This document shows, piece after piece, positions 43,123 through 52,391 of a stretch of DNA of 64,000 nt (position 1 is its first letter; the number at the start of each line of letters is the position of its first letter). Source of the DNA: Chitinophagales bacterium (GTDB lineage: Bacteria; Bacteroidota; Bacteroidia; Chitinophagales; JADIYW01). The stretch spans positions 1,240,001-1,304,000 of the forward strand of contig JACJXT010000011.1 of the NCBI GenBank assembly GCA_020636535.1. The letters run 5' to 3'. The position numbers and the translations under genes are program-made. A model generated the notes under the pieces. It saw nothing but the letters and a program-made list of their open reading frames with translations, had not been told where the DNA came from and did no database searches.

Positions 43123-44250
43123 GTGGATACTATTTACTTAGATAATGCTGCTACAACACCAATGCACGACGAAGTGTTACAGGCAATGTTACCTTATTTA
43201 AAACAAAATTTTGGAAATCCTTCTACTACATACAGTATTGGAAGAACAGCCAAAGCAGCTATAGAATCTGCTAGAAAAACACTCGCTCAGCTAATTAATG
43301 CACATCCATCAGAAATTATTTTTACTGCTGGTGGAACTGAAGCCAATAATTTAGCTATAAAAAGTGCAGTGGCACATTTAGGTATTGAAAGAATTATTAC
43401 TTCTGTGATTGAACACAGTTGTGTTAAAAATACAGTACAGTATTTGCACGATTTTAATGGTATTGAGTTGATAAAATTACCTGTTGATGAGTTAGGAATT
43501 ATCAATTTAGAAGCACTAGAAACTTTGCTACAAAACAGTTCTAAAAAAACATTAGTTACATTAATGCACGCTAATAATGAAATTGGTACTTTGTTGGATA
43601 TAAAAAAAGTATCCGAATTATGTCAGCACTACCAAGCAGTTTTTCATTCAGATACGGTGCAAACATTTGGTCATTATCAGCTAGATGTACAAACTGTTCC
43701 TATAGATTTTTTGTCAGGTGCAGCACATAAGTTTCATGGACCTAAAGGTGTTGGTTTTTTATATAGAAAAAAAATAAATAAAATTGAACCACAAATTCAT
43801 GGAGGCGGACAGGAGCGAGGCATGCGTTCTGGAACGGAAAATGTAAGTGGAATTGTTGGCTTAGCTAAAGCAGCAGAAATTGCCTATGCTCATTTAGAAA
43901 AAGAGATGCAACAAATTAAAGCATTGAAACAATATACCATTGAACAATTGAATGAAAAAATAAGTAATATTTCGTTTAATGGACCAACTGATGATAGAGC
44001 GTTGTATACTGTTTTGAATATTGCTTTGCCTAATAATGATAAAACAGCGATGATTATTTTTGCATTAGATATGGAAGGCATTTGTGTTTCTGGTGGAAGT
44101 GCTTGTAACAGTGGTGCTATAATGGGTTCGCCAGTAATTCAAGCATTAGGAAAACAAAATGATACGGTACCTATTCGTATCTCATTTTCAAAAAATACTA
44201 CCAAAAAAGAAATAGATGTTTTTGTAGAAAAATTAGCAGCAATACTATAA
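43123..44250 (+). CDS. Cysteine desulfurase (NifS/IscS-like)
   Basis: A 375-residue PLP enzyme that takes sulfur from cysteine for Fe-S clusters and thiolated tRNA. IYLDNAATTP opens the protein, HSDTVQTFGH holds the PLP-contacting Asp and Gln, AHKFHGPKG holds the PLP-binding Lys203, and GSACNSGA holds the active-site Cys328. The start is a GTG, with no better start nearby. Class V aminotransferase fold, cytoplasmic. No other Fe-S assembly gene adjoins it; the queG gene, an Fe-S enzyme, is 13 kb away. Confidence 0.95.
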   Translation: MDTIYLDNAATTPMHDEVLQAMLPYLKQNFGNPSTTYSIGRTAKAAIESARKTLAQLINAHPSEIIFTAGGTEANNLAIKSAVAHLGIERIITSVIEHSCVKNTVQYLHDFNGIELIKLPVDELGIINLEALETLLQNSSKKTLVTLMHANNEIGTLLDIKKVSELCQHYQAVFHSDTVQTFGHYQLDVQTVPIDFLSGAAHKFHGPKGVGFLYRKKINKIEPQIHGGGQERGMRSGTENVSGIVGLAKAAEIAYAHLEKEMQQIKALKQYTIEQLNEKISNISFNGPTDDRALYTVLNIALPNNDKTAMIIFALDMEGICVSGGSACNSGAIMGSPVIQALGKQNDTVPIRISFSKNTTKKEIDVFVEKLAAIL

Positions 44251-44260
44251 TAAATAGTAC

Positions 44261-45904
44261 TTATTTATCTTTTATAAAAATTCGGTAAGTATCATTACCT
44301 AAGTTGTTGCTTTTATATTCTTTAAAGTTTAATGCACTAGGATTGTTTAAAAATGAATGCCAAGTAGAGTCATTTCTAAGTATTGGCTCTTGCTCCATTG
44401 TTTTAGAATAAATAATTAAATTATAAGGTTTATGAAATATATAGTCATAAAAATTATTATAATTATGATAATAATAAGAGTATTCTACAACTTTTGGTTC
44501 TTTGGCATTATCGATAAAAGCACTACTGTTTAATAAATCGGTAAACATAAAAATAGTGTCTTTTTCATTGGCAATATGTTGTAACTCTTTAATTAGTTTT
44601 ACATTAATATTGTTTTTGCTTGAGTCAACTTGTACAAATGTATAGTCGCTAAGTTGTCTAAAAAAACTAATAATAATAATTGCAATTAATAAAATGTAGG
44701 AAGCATATTTGAATTTTAAAACAATGGCTTCAATCAATATGGCTGCAATAATAGTAATGAATAATAGTTGTAATACAATATAATGTTCTCTTGGCATCAT
44801 TAACAAACAGGCAATTGTAGTAGGAATTAAAAATAAAATGATATATATAAGTTCTGTTTTGTTTTCCTGAAGAAATGATTTTATCCAAACTTTAAAATCT
44901 TTGTTTTTATAAATAGAAAAAACTATAGCAAGTATAACCAACACAGTACTGAGAATAAATTTCTTTCCCATTTTAATAAAAACAGGATTTATAATAGTGG
45001 CTAGTTTGCTAAGGAATTGTAAGGCATAAAAAGCAATGTTCACCAAGATATGTTTAAGCATTAATGGAAAATGGTGTGTAAATAATTTTAGTACACTTCC
45101 ATTTGCATCTGCAAATGTTCTGTTGTAATAATAATCGTAAGCACTAAGAAAATTGAAATCATGTTGTATGCCTCGTAATTGTTCAGATAAATAATAATGT
45201 TGAACAATAGCCACATAACTTCTTTTTATAAGTACACCATTTGGCATCAATACATCTTCCGAAGGAAAACCGAGTGTAAGTAATACAAAACAAAAAAATA
45301 TACTAGCAGAAATAAAGAGAAAACTATTTTGCTTTGACTTATTTTTTATTAAAAGATAAATACACCAAATAATTAATATATAGAATACAAGAAAAAATTC
45401 TGGTCGGCTATAAGCAATTATAAATGTACCAACTGTTAGTATAATTATTTTTTGAGTGGTGTTTTTTAAGTAAGTAGATGCAATTAAAAATAATAAAATT
45501 ATAACTAATGTAAAATGAGAGATTTTTGGCCAGCATGTAATGTTAATTGCAGAGATAAGTAAACTAAGAGCTATAAATAAACTAGTTTGCCATGTGTATT
45601 TTAATCGTACTAAAAAAATGTACAAAAGAATGGGCAATAGAATGCTTAATACTTTAAAGTTTAAGTAGTAAATGAAAATCTTATCATTTGTAAAAAAAAG
45701 ATATAATTTATAGTATAAAGCATATAGTGGACCAAAACTTAAATCTATTTTGTTAAAAAATTTGGTTGCAATGTCTAGATAAGTAGCTTCATCACCAAAC
45801 AGAATATCCATATATTGTTCTAATGGTGCAATTAACTTAATTCCTAATAGGGTAATTAAAGCAATGCACAATAGGTGCAACCATTTGCTTTTAGTCCAAT
45901 ACAT
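44261..45904 (-). CDS. Polytopic membrane protein, GT-C glycosyltransferase-like
   Basis: A 547-residue protein with about eleven membrane segments. In the first extracytoplasmic loop it has FGDEATYLDIATKFF, the Asp-Glu signature seen in GT-C enzymes such as ArnT and protein mannosyltransferases, which use polyprenyl-phosphate sugars. The C-terminal ~90 residues form a periplasmic domain. Donor and acceptor are unknown. It overlaps the acyltransferase gene by 14 bases, and the two probably decorate the same surface glycan or lipid. Confidence 0.7.
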   Translation of the reverse strand: MYWTKSKWLHLLCIALITLLGIKLIAPLEQYMDILFGDEATYLDIATKFFNKIDLSFGPLYALYYKLYLFFTNDKIFIYYLNFKVLSILLPILLYIFLVRLKYTWQTSLFIALSLLISAINITCWPKISHFTLVIILLFLIASTYLKNTTQKIIILTVGTFIIAYSRPEFFLVFYILIIWCIYLLIKNKSKQNSFLFISASIFFCFVLLTLGFPSEDVLMPNGVLIKRSYVAIVQHYYLSEQLRGIQHDFNFLSAYDYYYNRTFADANGSVLKLFTHHFPLMLKHILVNIAFYALQFLSKLATIINPVFIKMGKKFILSTVLVILAIVFSIYKNKDFKVWIKSFLQENKTELIYIILFLIPTTIACLLMMPREHYIVLQLLFITIIAAILIEAIVLKFKYASYILLIAIIIISFFRQLSDYTFVQVDSSKNNINVKLIKELQHIANEKDTIFMFTDLLNSSAFIDNAKEPKVVEYSYYYHNYNNFYDYIFHKPYNLIIYSKTMEQEPILRNDSTWHSFLNNPSALNFKEYKSNNLGNDTYRIFIKDK

Positions 45905-47063
45905 TTTGATGCTTTACTTTTAAGTCTATTTTGTCTCGCCAATCAATTACTTTGCTTTCAAAGAATTTATATAAGAGCGTAGCAAAGAAAAAAGTAAAAA
46001 ACCAATAAGCAATGTAATGAAAGTATATTTCTAAAAATCTTGGTAATAATTTAGCTGCTACCGCCATGAATATTGGCAGAAATATCATCTGTACAAAATT
46101 TAAATTTAATAAATATATAGAATATGATATTATGCTTGTAAATGTAATAAATTTATAAAACCAGCCGTCTTTATGTTTAATGGTATACAAGTAAGGTATC
46201 ATAAACATAGCCGCAATAGAAGATATAGACAAAGAAAGCACATCGGTATACCAACCAAAATGTAAGTTTAAGTATCCATTAGAACAACAGTATAAATAAT
46301 AAGTATCGAAAGCAAATAGTAGAATAGCAATTATAAATAGTAATTTCTTCTTGTACTCCCAAATACTTTTTGCATAAAATTTAAAGTAAGCAATTAACAC
46401 ACCATACATGATACTATCTAATCTTGTAATTACTTGTTTTCTATAAGTTAAATCCCAACTTTCAAAATTATCAACTTGAGGAATATGACTATGTCTAATC
46501 CATCTAAATACTAATGATATTATTATTGTAGATATAGATAAAAATAAAATAGCCGTCTTAGGTTTTATTTTTTTAGTGGCTACCATTATAAATGATAAAA
46601 GAGGTATAAATAAATAAAACCATTCTTCTACTGGTAAACTCCATGAGTCTGGAAAAAACTTAGGATTTTCATACCATAAATTCTGACAGAAAAAATAATA
46701 GTTGATATACTTGAAAAAGTTTTCTTTAAATATTAATGTCCATAATATTAGCAAAAAGGTAAGTACTAAATAATAGTTTGGTAGTGTCCTCATCCACCGT
46801 CTAATCCAAAAATCTAAGATATTACGCCAACCAAGTTCTCCTTTTTCTAGCGTTTTAATTAAGATAGTGCCTACTAGAAATCCACTTAGAACAAAAAAAA
46901 GCGTTACGCCATCAAATGCAAAAAAAATGTATGCTTTATCATTGACAAAATTTTTTGCAATTAAAACACCATGTGCATAAATTAGATTTAGCATTGGTAT
47001 ACCACGCATTAAGTCTAAACCTAAAATTCTATTCTTATTGTACGAAATATTAAAAAATGGCAT
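45891..47063 (-). CDS. Acyltransferase family 3 (OatA/WecH-like)
   Basis: About 390 residues from the ATG at 47063 (MPFFNISYNKNRILGLDLMRG), chosen over an upstream TTG. A multi-pass membrane acyltransferase: RILGLDLMRGIPMLNLIYAHG with the conserved Arg and His region, then FFVLSGFLVG and RRWMRTLPNYY, the family's conserved Arg stretch. Members acetylate glycans or lipids at the periplasmic side. It precedes and overlaps a GT-C-like gene, suggesting joint work on a surface polysaccharide. Confidence 0.9.
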   Translation of the reverse strand: MPFFNISYNKNRILGLDLMRGIPMLNLIYAHGVLIAKNFVNDKAYIFFAFDGVTLFFVLSGFLVGTILIKTLEKGELGWRNILDFWIRRWMRTLPNYYLVLTFLLILWTLIFKENFFKYINYYFFCQNLWYENPKFFPDSWSLPVEEWFYLFIPLLSFIMVATKKIKPKTAILFLSISTIIISLVFRWIRHSHIPQVDNFESWDLTYRKQVITRLDSIMYGVLIAYFKFYAKSIWEYKKKLLFIIAILLFAFDTYYLYCCSNGYLNLHFGWYTDVLSLSISSIAAMFMIPYLYTIKHKDGWFYKFITFTSIISYSIYLLNLNFVQMIFLPIFMAVAAKLLPRFLEIYFHYIAYWFFTFFFATLLYKFFESKVIDWRDKIDLKVKHQNVLD

Positions 47064-47190
47064 AAAACTAAAAGCAGTAAATATAATCAATTAATTAATT
47101 CTAAAAAGTATTCACTGCTTTTTTATCTATATGCTTCTGTGCCAAAGCAAAGTTTATATAGTTTATATTTTATGTTGCCAAGCTACTTAT

Positions 47191-48300
47191 TTACGAAACT
47201 GGATAAATTAATAGCATAGTATTATCTGTTCTTTCTCTAAACATTACTCTAACAGCAATTCTATAAGTAACGCCTTTTAGTAGTCGCAGTTCTATCGTAG
47301 AACCATTTGGAGTACCACTATTGTCATCACCAGAAAGATATTCTACACCACTACCTACTTCTTGAAAAACTACCATTACGCTATCCATGTTGCCGTGTGT
47401 AGAAATTTGATATTTGGAACTATATTCTGGTTTGAAAATAAAGGTGCTTTGTTCGCCAGCTGGTGCTGTTACAAATGAAGGTTGGTATGCTTTAACATCT
47501 TGAAGTTCCTCTTCTTTTTTTCCTGGATAAGTTGCTTTCACCCATTCTTTATCATTTGTAGATAAATCCCAGTTAATTGCAATTCCTGTTCTATTTAATT
47601 CAGAAGGTTCTAAAATCAGTCCAGCATCAAAATGATAATGCATAATAGAGTATCTGTCCCAATTACTTCCTTTTACATTAGTAATTTTATTTAATATGTT
47701 TCTATCTACTTTATCTGTACTCCAACTATTTGTTGCTAAAAAGTAACTATATACTTTTTCTTTGTCCCAAACAATTCCTGCATTTGGATTTTGATGCTCG
47801 TGTTTTAACCCAAGCGTATGTCCAATTTCGTGAAGCGTAGCAGTATAAGCATAATCATCATTAAAATTACCACCAAGATTCATCGTTTTTTCATGAAAAG
47901 GTCGGTCTAAAATATCTCTACCTACAAACGACCACCAAGTTCCGTATGGATCATTAGCATCAAACGCAATTCTAATATGAGAAGTTTCTGCAATGTCAAC
48001 TTCAGAAAAAGTTAAACCAATGCCTATATTTTTCCAGCGTTTAAAAGCTTTTCTTACAGTATCTTTTTGTAAGTCAGAACCGCCCATAAAGAAAAATTTC
48101 AAATCAGTTCCGTTTGCCCAATATTTATCATTGGCTAAAATAAATGAAGCTCTTTCTGCATTAACATCACTATCAAAAGTTCGTGGTTTGGTTTCTGGCA
48201 TTCCACAATAGTTTACTTTTGTTATAGCATGTTGTTTTTTTGTTTTACTTGTTGCAGTTGATTTTTTAGTCGTTTTTTTGGTTTTTGTTGTTTTACTCAT
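47191..48300 (-). CDS. Astacin-like (M12A) zinc metalloprotease
   Basis: A 369-residue protein. The zinc site HEIGHTLGLKHEHQ (His157, Glu158, His161, His167) and the Met-turn SIMHYHF place it in the astacin/M12A group of metzincins. The C-terminal ~100 residues look like a PPC-type beta domain (SYNRIAVRV-like end with YRIAVRVMF). The first ~22 residues are almost purely Lys, Thr and Ser with no hydrophobic core, so there is no ordinary signal peptide and no T9SS sorting domain. Its location is therefore unclear. Confidence 0.9.
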   Translation of the reverse strand: MSKTTKTKKTTKKSTATSKTKKQHAITKVNYCGMPETKPRTFDSDVNAERASFILANDKYWANGTDLKFFFMGGSDLQKDTVRKAFKRWKNIGIGLTFSEVDIAETSHIRIAFDANDPYGTWWSFVGRDILDRPFHEKTMNLGGNFNDDYAYTATLHEIGHTLGLKHEHQNPNAGIVWDKEKVYSYFLATNSWSTDKVDRNILNKITNVKGSNWDRYSIMHYHFDAGLILEPSELNRTGIAINWDLSTNDKEWVKATYPGKKEEELQDVKAYQPSFVTAPAGEQSTFIFKPEYSSKYQISTHGNMDSVMVVFQEVGSGVEYLSGDDNSGTPNGSTIELRLLKGVTYRIAVRVMFRERTDNTMLLIYPVS

Positions 48301-48349
48301 AATTTTTAGTTTTATTTAAATCAAATATAATAAAACTATTTTAAATATT

Positions 48350-49411
48350 CTACTTTTTAGCTAGTCCAATTATTTTTTGAGATATATGAGTATACAGTTT
48401 TTCATTATACATACCATTGCTGTTAAATAATATTGATTGATTGCTGTGAATATTAAATTCTTCTTGTAGTCGTTTTAAGTTATAGTCATGCTGAATTAAC
48501 TCTGTTACTACTACATTGTCTTCAATTAAATTTGGTAAACTTATATATTTTACTTTTGCTAATCTTTTTCCGATTTGATAATGCCAAAAACCAGTTTTAT
48601 ACACTACAATATGATGAATACCAAATAAAGCCAACTCTAAGGAAACCGTTCCACTACAAGCAATAGCAAATTTACTTTGTTGCATTACTGTATAATTTTC
48701 ATCAAAAATAATACTTACATTATTTGGTAATGTAGTTGGATATATATCTTTTAAACTACTTATTCCTGCTATAATAAATTGATATTGTTGATTCTGTGTA
48801 GCAAAATCTAACATAGTTGGCAATATGTAATGCAACTCTTGTTTTCTGCTTCCTGGAAAAAGTGCTATATATTTTTGTTGATTTTGATTCGTGTTTTGAG
48901 CTTTATATTGTGCTATAAAATAAGCACTTGGATTGCCATAATATTGAATTGCTAAATGCTTTGATTGAAAATAGTCTACCTCAAAAGGAAAAATACCAAT
49001 ATTTATAGCTACACATTGTTGTAGTATTTTAATTCTTTTTTCATTCCAAGACCATACTTTTGGTAAAATAAAATAAACTATTTTAATATTATTTTTTTTA
49101 CACCATTTTGCTAATCGCAGATTAAATCCAGCATAATCAATCAATATTACTACATCTGCTTTTTGTTGTAGTATTGCTTGTTGTATAATTTTAAAATTTT
49201 GTTTGATGGTTTTCCAATGCTTGAATACTGCACCAAAGCCCATGAATGATAATTGATTTAGATTTCGTAGTGCTATAAAACCTTCGTTTTGCATTTTATC
49301 GCCACCAAAACCAAAACAGTAAGCGTTGCTATCTTGCTCTTGTATATATTTTATAATTTCAGCAGCATATGCATCAGCAGAAACTTCGCCAACTACAAAA
49401 CAGTAATTCAT
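48350..49411 (-). CDS. lpxB: Lipid-A-disaccharide synthase
   Basis: About 353 residues from the ATG at 49411, which lies two bases after the stop of the upstream gene; a GTG at 49432 is less likely. A GT19 enzyme that joins lipid X and UDP-diacylglucosamine to make the lipid A disaccharide at the inner membrane. Diagnostic segments: GEVSADAYAAEII (family GEASGD motif, here ADA), FGFGGDKMQNEG, LIDYAGFNLRLA, and LFPGSRKQEL in the nucleotide-binding region. It follows surE and a small membrane-protein gene, a gene order seen in other Bacteroidota. Confidence 0.93.
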   Translation of the reverse strand: MNYCFVVGEVSADAYAAEIIKYIQEQDSNAYCFGFGGDKMQNEGFIALRNLNQLSFMGFGAVFKHWKTIKQNFKIIQQAILQQKADVVILIDYAGFNLRLAKWCKKNNIKIVYFILPKVWSWNEKRIKILQQCVAINIGIFPFEVDYFQSKHLAIQYYGNPSAYFIAQYKAQNTNQNQQKYIALFPGSRKQELHYILPTMLDFATQNQQYQFIIAGISSLKDIYPTTLPNNVSIIFDENYTVMQQSKFAIACSGTVSLELALFGIHHIVVYKTGFWHYQIGKRLAKVKYISLPNLIEDNVVVTELIQHDYNLKRLQEEFNIHSNQSILFNSNGMYNEKLYTHISQKIIGLAKK

Positions 49412-49412
49412 A

Positions 49413-49697
49413 TTATCCGAAAAATCGTACACCTAACATCAACAGACCATAGAGTATCGTTGCTATAAAAATTCCTATACAATAATTAAATCGTTTGGTA
49501 AAATTAAATATAAGAAATGTAGGCAAGTTAGCAAAAATACAAAACTTTATAATGGTTGGCATAAATGTTTTAGACATTGTACTATTTAAATAGGCATTCA
49601 TGGTCATATCATCATACTTCATATAATATAAAGCAAAGTAGGCAATCAATGGTACAATTAATCCTATAAAAAATCCAAAAATAATTTCTTTATTCAT
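49413..49697 (-). CDS. Small membrane protein between surE and lpxB
   Basis: A 94-residue protein with three hydrophobic segments (about 5-24, 46-62 and 71-92) separated by KYDDMTMNAY and FTKRFNY. I do not recognise a family. It overlaps surE by eight bases and is followed by the lpxB ATG after two, so it is translated with both. The tight packing suggests a link to lipid A or envelope assembly, but this is inference only. Confidence 0.75.
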   Translation of the reverse strand: MNKEIIFGFFIGLIVPLIAYFALYYMKYDDMTMNAYLNSTMSKTFMPTIIKFCIFANLPTFLIFNFTKRFNYCIGIFIATILYGLLMLGVRFFG

Positions 49698-50463
49698 TTA
49701 AATTCCATTTTTGATTTAAATAACTTATTCCTTGATGATTGGTTAAATCGTACTGCACAGGAACTATCGATACGAAATTGTTATCTAAAGCCCAAACATC
49801 TGTATCTTGTCCTTGGTCGTAATTAGAAAAAACACCAGTTAACCAAAAATACGATTTTCCACTTGGGTCTCTTCTTTCATCAAACGATTCTTCCCATTTT
49901 GCATTGGCTTGTCTACATACTTTCATGCCTTTAATTTCATCGACTGTTCCAATAGGAATATTTACATTTAATAAACAATTATTTGGTAAATCATTATTGA
50001 ATACATTTCTAATTATTTTTTCTGCATATATTTTTGAAGCACTAAAATCAGCATCAAACGAGTAATCTAACAATGAAAAACCAATAGCAGGAATACCATC
50101 TATAGCTGCTTCCATAGCTGCTGACATTGTACCAGAATATATTACATTGATTGATGCATTAGATCCATGATTAATTCCTGAGATACATAAATCTGGTTTG
50201 CGATGCAATAATTTATCAATAGCTATTTTTACACAATCTACAGGAGTGCCAGAACATTGATAAGCAGGAATATCATCAAAAATATTTACTTTTTGTAATC
50301 GCAATGGGTCGTGAATCGTTATTGCGTGTCCCATTCCAGACTGCGGACTATCTGGTGCTACAACTAATACCTCTCCAAATTTTTGTGCTACTTCTACCAA
50401 TGCTTTAATTCCTGGCGATATAATTCCATCATCATTGGTTACTAATATTATTGGCTTTTCCAT
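49690..50463 (-). CDS. surE: 5'/3'-nucleotidase SurE
   Basis: A 257-residue metal-dependent nucleoside monophosphatase. The acidic metal site is NDDGIISPGI (residues ~10-19), followed by VAPDSPQSGMGHAIT, with the conserved Ser/Asn motif GTPVDCVKIA and SGINHGSN (residues ~93-103). Length is typical. It is the first gene of the surE / small membrane protein / lpxB set. Cytoplasmic. Confidence 0.95.
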   Translation of the reverse strand: MEKPIILVTNDDGIISPGIKALVEVAQKFGEVLVVAPDSPQSGMGHAITIHDPLRLQKVNIFDDIPAYQCSGTPVDCVKIAIDKLLHRKPDLCISGINHGSNASINVIYSGTMSAAMEAAIDGIPAIGFSLLDYSFDADFSASKIYAEKIIRNVFNNDLPNNCLLNVNIPIGTVDEIKGMKVCRQANAKWEESFDERRDPSGKSYFWLTGVFSNYDQGQDTDVWALDNNFVSIVPVQYDLTNHQGISYLNQKWNLNE

Positions 50464-50747
50464 TTGTATTAAGTTTTTTTGTAAAAAGAGCGTACTTCTT
50501 TTTTGTTCAATATTTTACTTTTGTCTTGATACAAAAGTAACAAAAAATCAAGACTGCAATAAATTCTTAACGCTCGAACTACATAAAAAAGCTAAAAATC
50601 TTGAAACTCACTTCGTTCAAACAACAATATTTTTTACGCTTTTTTATTGGTTCTTACTAAATTTATTGAAGGTCATTTACCATTAATATATTTACAGTGA
50701 AAAACATACGAGAAAAAAATACTATAAAATGGTTAATTTAGTGTGGT
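50464..50747. other. 284-bp intergenic region holding a dispersed-type repeat
   Basis: No real gene; an 83-codon + strand frame overlapping surE is spurious. The centre carries a repeat-like stretch with an inverted pair GTCTTGAT / ATCAAGAC. Confidence 0.6.
50515..50625. repeat. Dispersed intergenic repeat of the type common in Bacteroidota
   Basis: GTCTTGAT (50523-50530) and ATCAAGAC (50547-50554) flank ACAAAAGTAACAAAAA. I recall closely similar sequence in many flavobacterial genomes, where spurious translations contain LDTKVTKNQ and LHKKAKNL. That recall is not checked against a database here. Confidence 0.45.
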
Positions 50748-51356
50748 ATGAACAAAATCTTAAAATATGTAATTGCTGTTGTGGTTGGTATTCTGTTGTA
50801 TCAATCATTAAAAATATTTGATGGCAAAAAAGAACAAAGTCAAATTGATAGCACTATTGTAGTTGAAAAAATTGAGAAAGTTTTAAAAATGGTGACAATA
50901 GAAGGTAATTTTTCTGAGTTGCTAACTTATAGTGATTATGATTATATTGATTTTCCTGGATTTAGAAAAAAAGCAATTATAAAAGTAGATGCTAAAGTAA
51001 TGGTAGGTTATGATTTAAATAATATAAAAATTACTACTGATGAAGCTACTAAAACTATAACGATTAGTAATTTACCAAAAGCACAAATTTTGTCTGTCGA
51101 TCATAATTTATCTTACTACGATATGGACAATGGTTTGTTTAATAGCTTTGATGAAAAAGATTTAAGTGCATTGAACGCTAAAGCAAAAGCATTAATTGTA
51201 GAAAAAGCAAAGTCAAGCGATTTGTTACAACAAGCAGATGAACAAAGAAGAGAACTATTTAGTTTAATTTACTACTTAGCAAAAGATACTGGATATAAAG
51301 TAGTTGTAGAAGGCAAACCATTACAAGATTTATCTATCACCACAAAAACAGAATAA
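50748..51356 (+). CDS. DUF4230-domain protein
   Basis: A 202-residue protein with one N-terminal membrane segment (residues ~5-22) and an extracytoplasmic domain of the DUF4230 type: IEKVLKMVTIEGNFSELLTYSDY, then FRKKAIIKVDAKVMVGYDL and the end part RRELFSLIYYLAKDTGYKV. The function of this family is unknown; it is widespread in Bacteroidota and Firmicutes. Its stop is immediately followed by the next start, so it is co-transcribed with the DUF456 gene. Confidence 0.88.
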   Translation: MNKILKYVIAVVVGILLYQSLKIFDGKKEQSQIDSTIVVEKIEKVLKMVTIEGNFSELLTYSDYDYIDFPGFRKKAIIKVDAKVMVGYDLNNIKITTDEATKTITISNLPKAQILSVDHNLSYYDMDNGLFNSFDEKDLSALNAKAKALIVEKAKSSDLLQQADEQRRELFSLIYYLAKDTGYKVVVEGKPLQDLSITTKTE

Positions 51357-51848
51357 ATGGAACCAGCAATATTAATTACAATTGGAATTATATTATTAAT
51401 TATTGGATTAGTGAGTTGTGTATTGCCTCCATTGCCTGGACCACCAATTGCATATGGAGCTTTACTTATTGCTTATTTTGGCTTACACAAAGTAGAGGCA
51501 ATTCCGCAATGGTTATTAATTACTTATGCTGTTTTAACTATTGTAATTGCCATATTAGACAATTTTATTCCAATTTGGGGAACACAAAAATTTGGTGGTA
51601 CAAAAGCTGGTATCAGAGGAAGTTTTGTAGGTATATTAATAGGTATTTTCTTTGCTCCATTTGGTGGAATTTCTCTAATTATTTGTCCGTTTTTAGGTGC
51701 TATAATTGCCGAATTAATTGACGGACAAGATATGAATACTGCATTTAAATCTGGTGTTGGTTCTTTTATTGGATTTTTATTAACCAGTGGAATTAAAATA
51801 ATATTAGTATTATTTATGTGTTTTCATTTTGTAAAAGCAGTCATATAA
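51357..51848 (+). CDS. DUF456-domain membrane protein
   Basis: A 163-residue protein with about five membrane segments. LVSCVLPPLPGPPIAYGALLI (residues ~19-39) carries the Pro/Gly-rich motif of the DUF456 family, and the Gly-rich stretch GTQKFGGTKAGIRGSFVGILIG follows. The function is unknown; Gly-zipper-like segments suggest oligomerisation in the membrane. It directly follows the DUF4230 gene and its stop overlaps the next start by one base. Confidence 0.88.
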   Translation: MEPAILITIGIILLIIGLVSCVLPPLPGPPIAYGALLIAYFGLHKVEAIPQWLLITYAVLTIVIAILDNFIPIWGTQKFGGTKAGIRGSFVGILIGIFFAPFGGISLIICPFLGAIIAELIDGQDMNTAFKSGVGSFIGFLLTSGIKIILVLFMCFHFVKAVI

Positions 51849-52390
51849 TGAATTTTAATCAATTATTTATTGTTCGATTATGGAAAAGTTCTAAACTGCT
51901 TAGTATTCTAATTATTGTATTTTGTATTTTTCAATTGATATTTTCGTTGAAAAGAATACAAAGTTTTCCTTGGTTAACTTGGGATATGTATTCGAGAACA
52001 CAACATATACCACAACAAATTACACAAAGAGAATTTTACATCAACGATAGTTTATTGAATATTGTAGCACTAAGTAATTGGCAAGAAGAAGTAGTGAAAA
52101 ATTCGTATAGCTATTATAGTGCTATGAAGAAAAACAATTTCCAACCTATTTTCACAGAAGCATTTGATAGTAGAACTCGATTTTTGAATGACAAAACTAA
52201 ATCTTGTGTTTATGAAAATTTATATAATATAAAAGCAGAAATAAAAGATTATCCAAATTGGCTCAAACGATATTTATCGAGTATCAAAAAAGAAAAGATA
52301 CATACAATTACAGTTAAAGAACGAATATTTGTATTAGAAAATAATCATTATCAACCAAGCAATTTAACCACTACCATAGACGAATTTTAA
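51848..52390 (+). CDS. Membrane-anchored protein of unknown function
   Basis: About 180 residues from the ATG at 51848, which overlaps the upstream stop by one base. One membrane segment (~residues 17-37) is followed by a soluble part with WLTWDMYSRTQH and IPQQITQREFYINDSL. No family is recognised. It is followed after one base by another membrane-protein gene; the WDMYSR-type motif and the pairing recall HTTM-like membrane proteins and their companions in Bacteroidota, but the resemblance is weak. Confidence 0.65.
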   Translation: MNFNQLFIVRLWKSSKLLSILIIVFCIFQLIFSLKRIQSFPWLTWDMYSRTQHIPQQITQREFYINDSLLNIVALSNWQEEVVKNSYSYYSAMKKNNFQPIFTEAFDSRTRFLNDKTKSCVYENLYNIKAEIKDYPNWLKRYLSSIKKEKIHTITVKERIFVLENNHYQPSNLTTTIDEF

Positions 52391-52391
52391 A

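Noticed and set aside
50435..50686. 83-codon frame upstream of the DUF4230 gene
   Set aside because: It begins in antisense surE and translates a dispersed repeat; KVTKNQ-type translations are artefacts.
51416..51721. 101-codon frame inside the DUF456 gene
   Set aside because: Out-of-frame shadow with an unnatural Cys/Trp/Tyr-rich composition.
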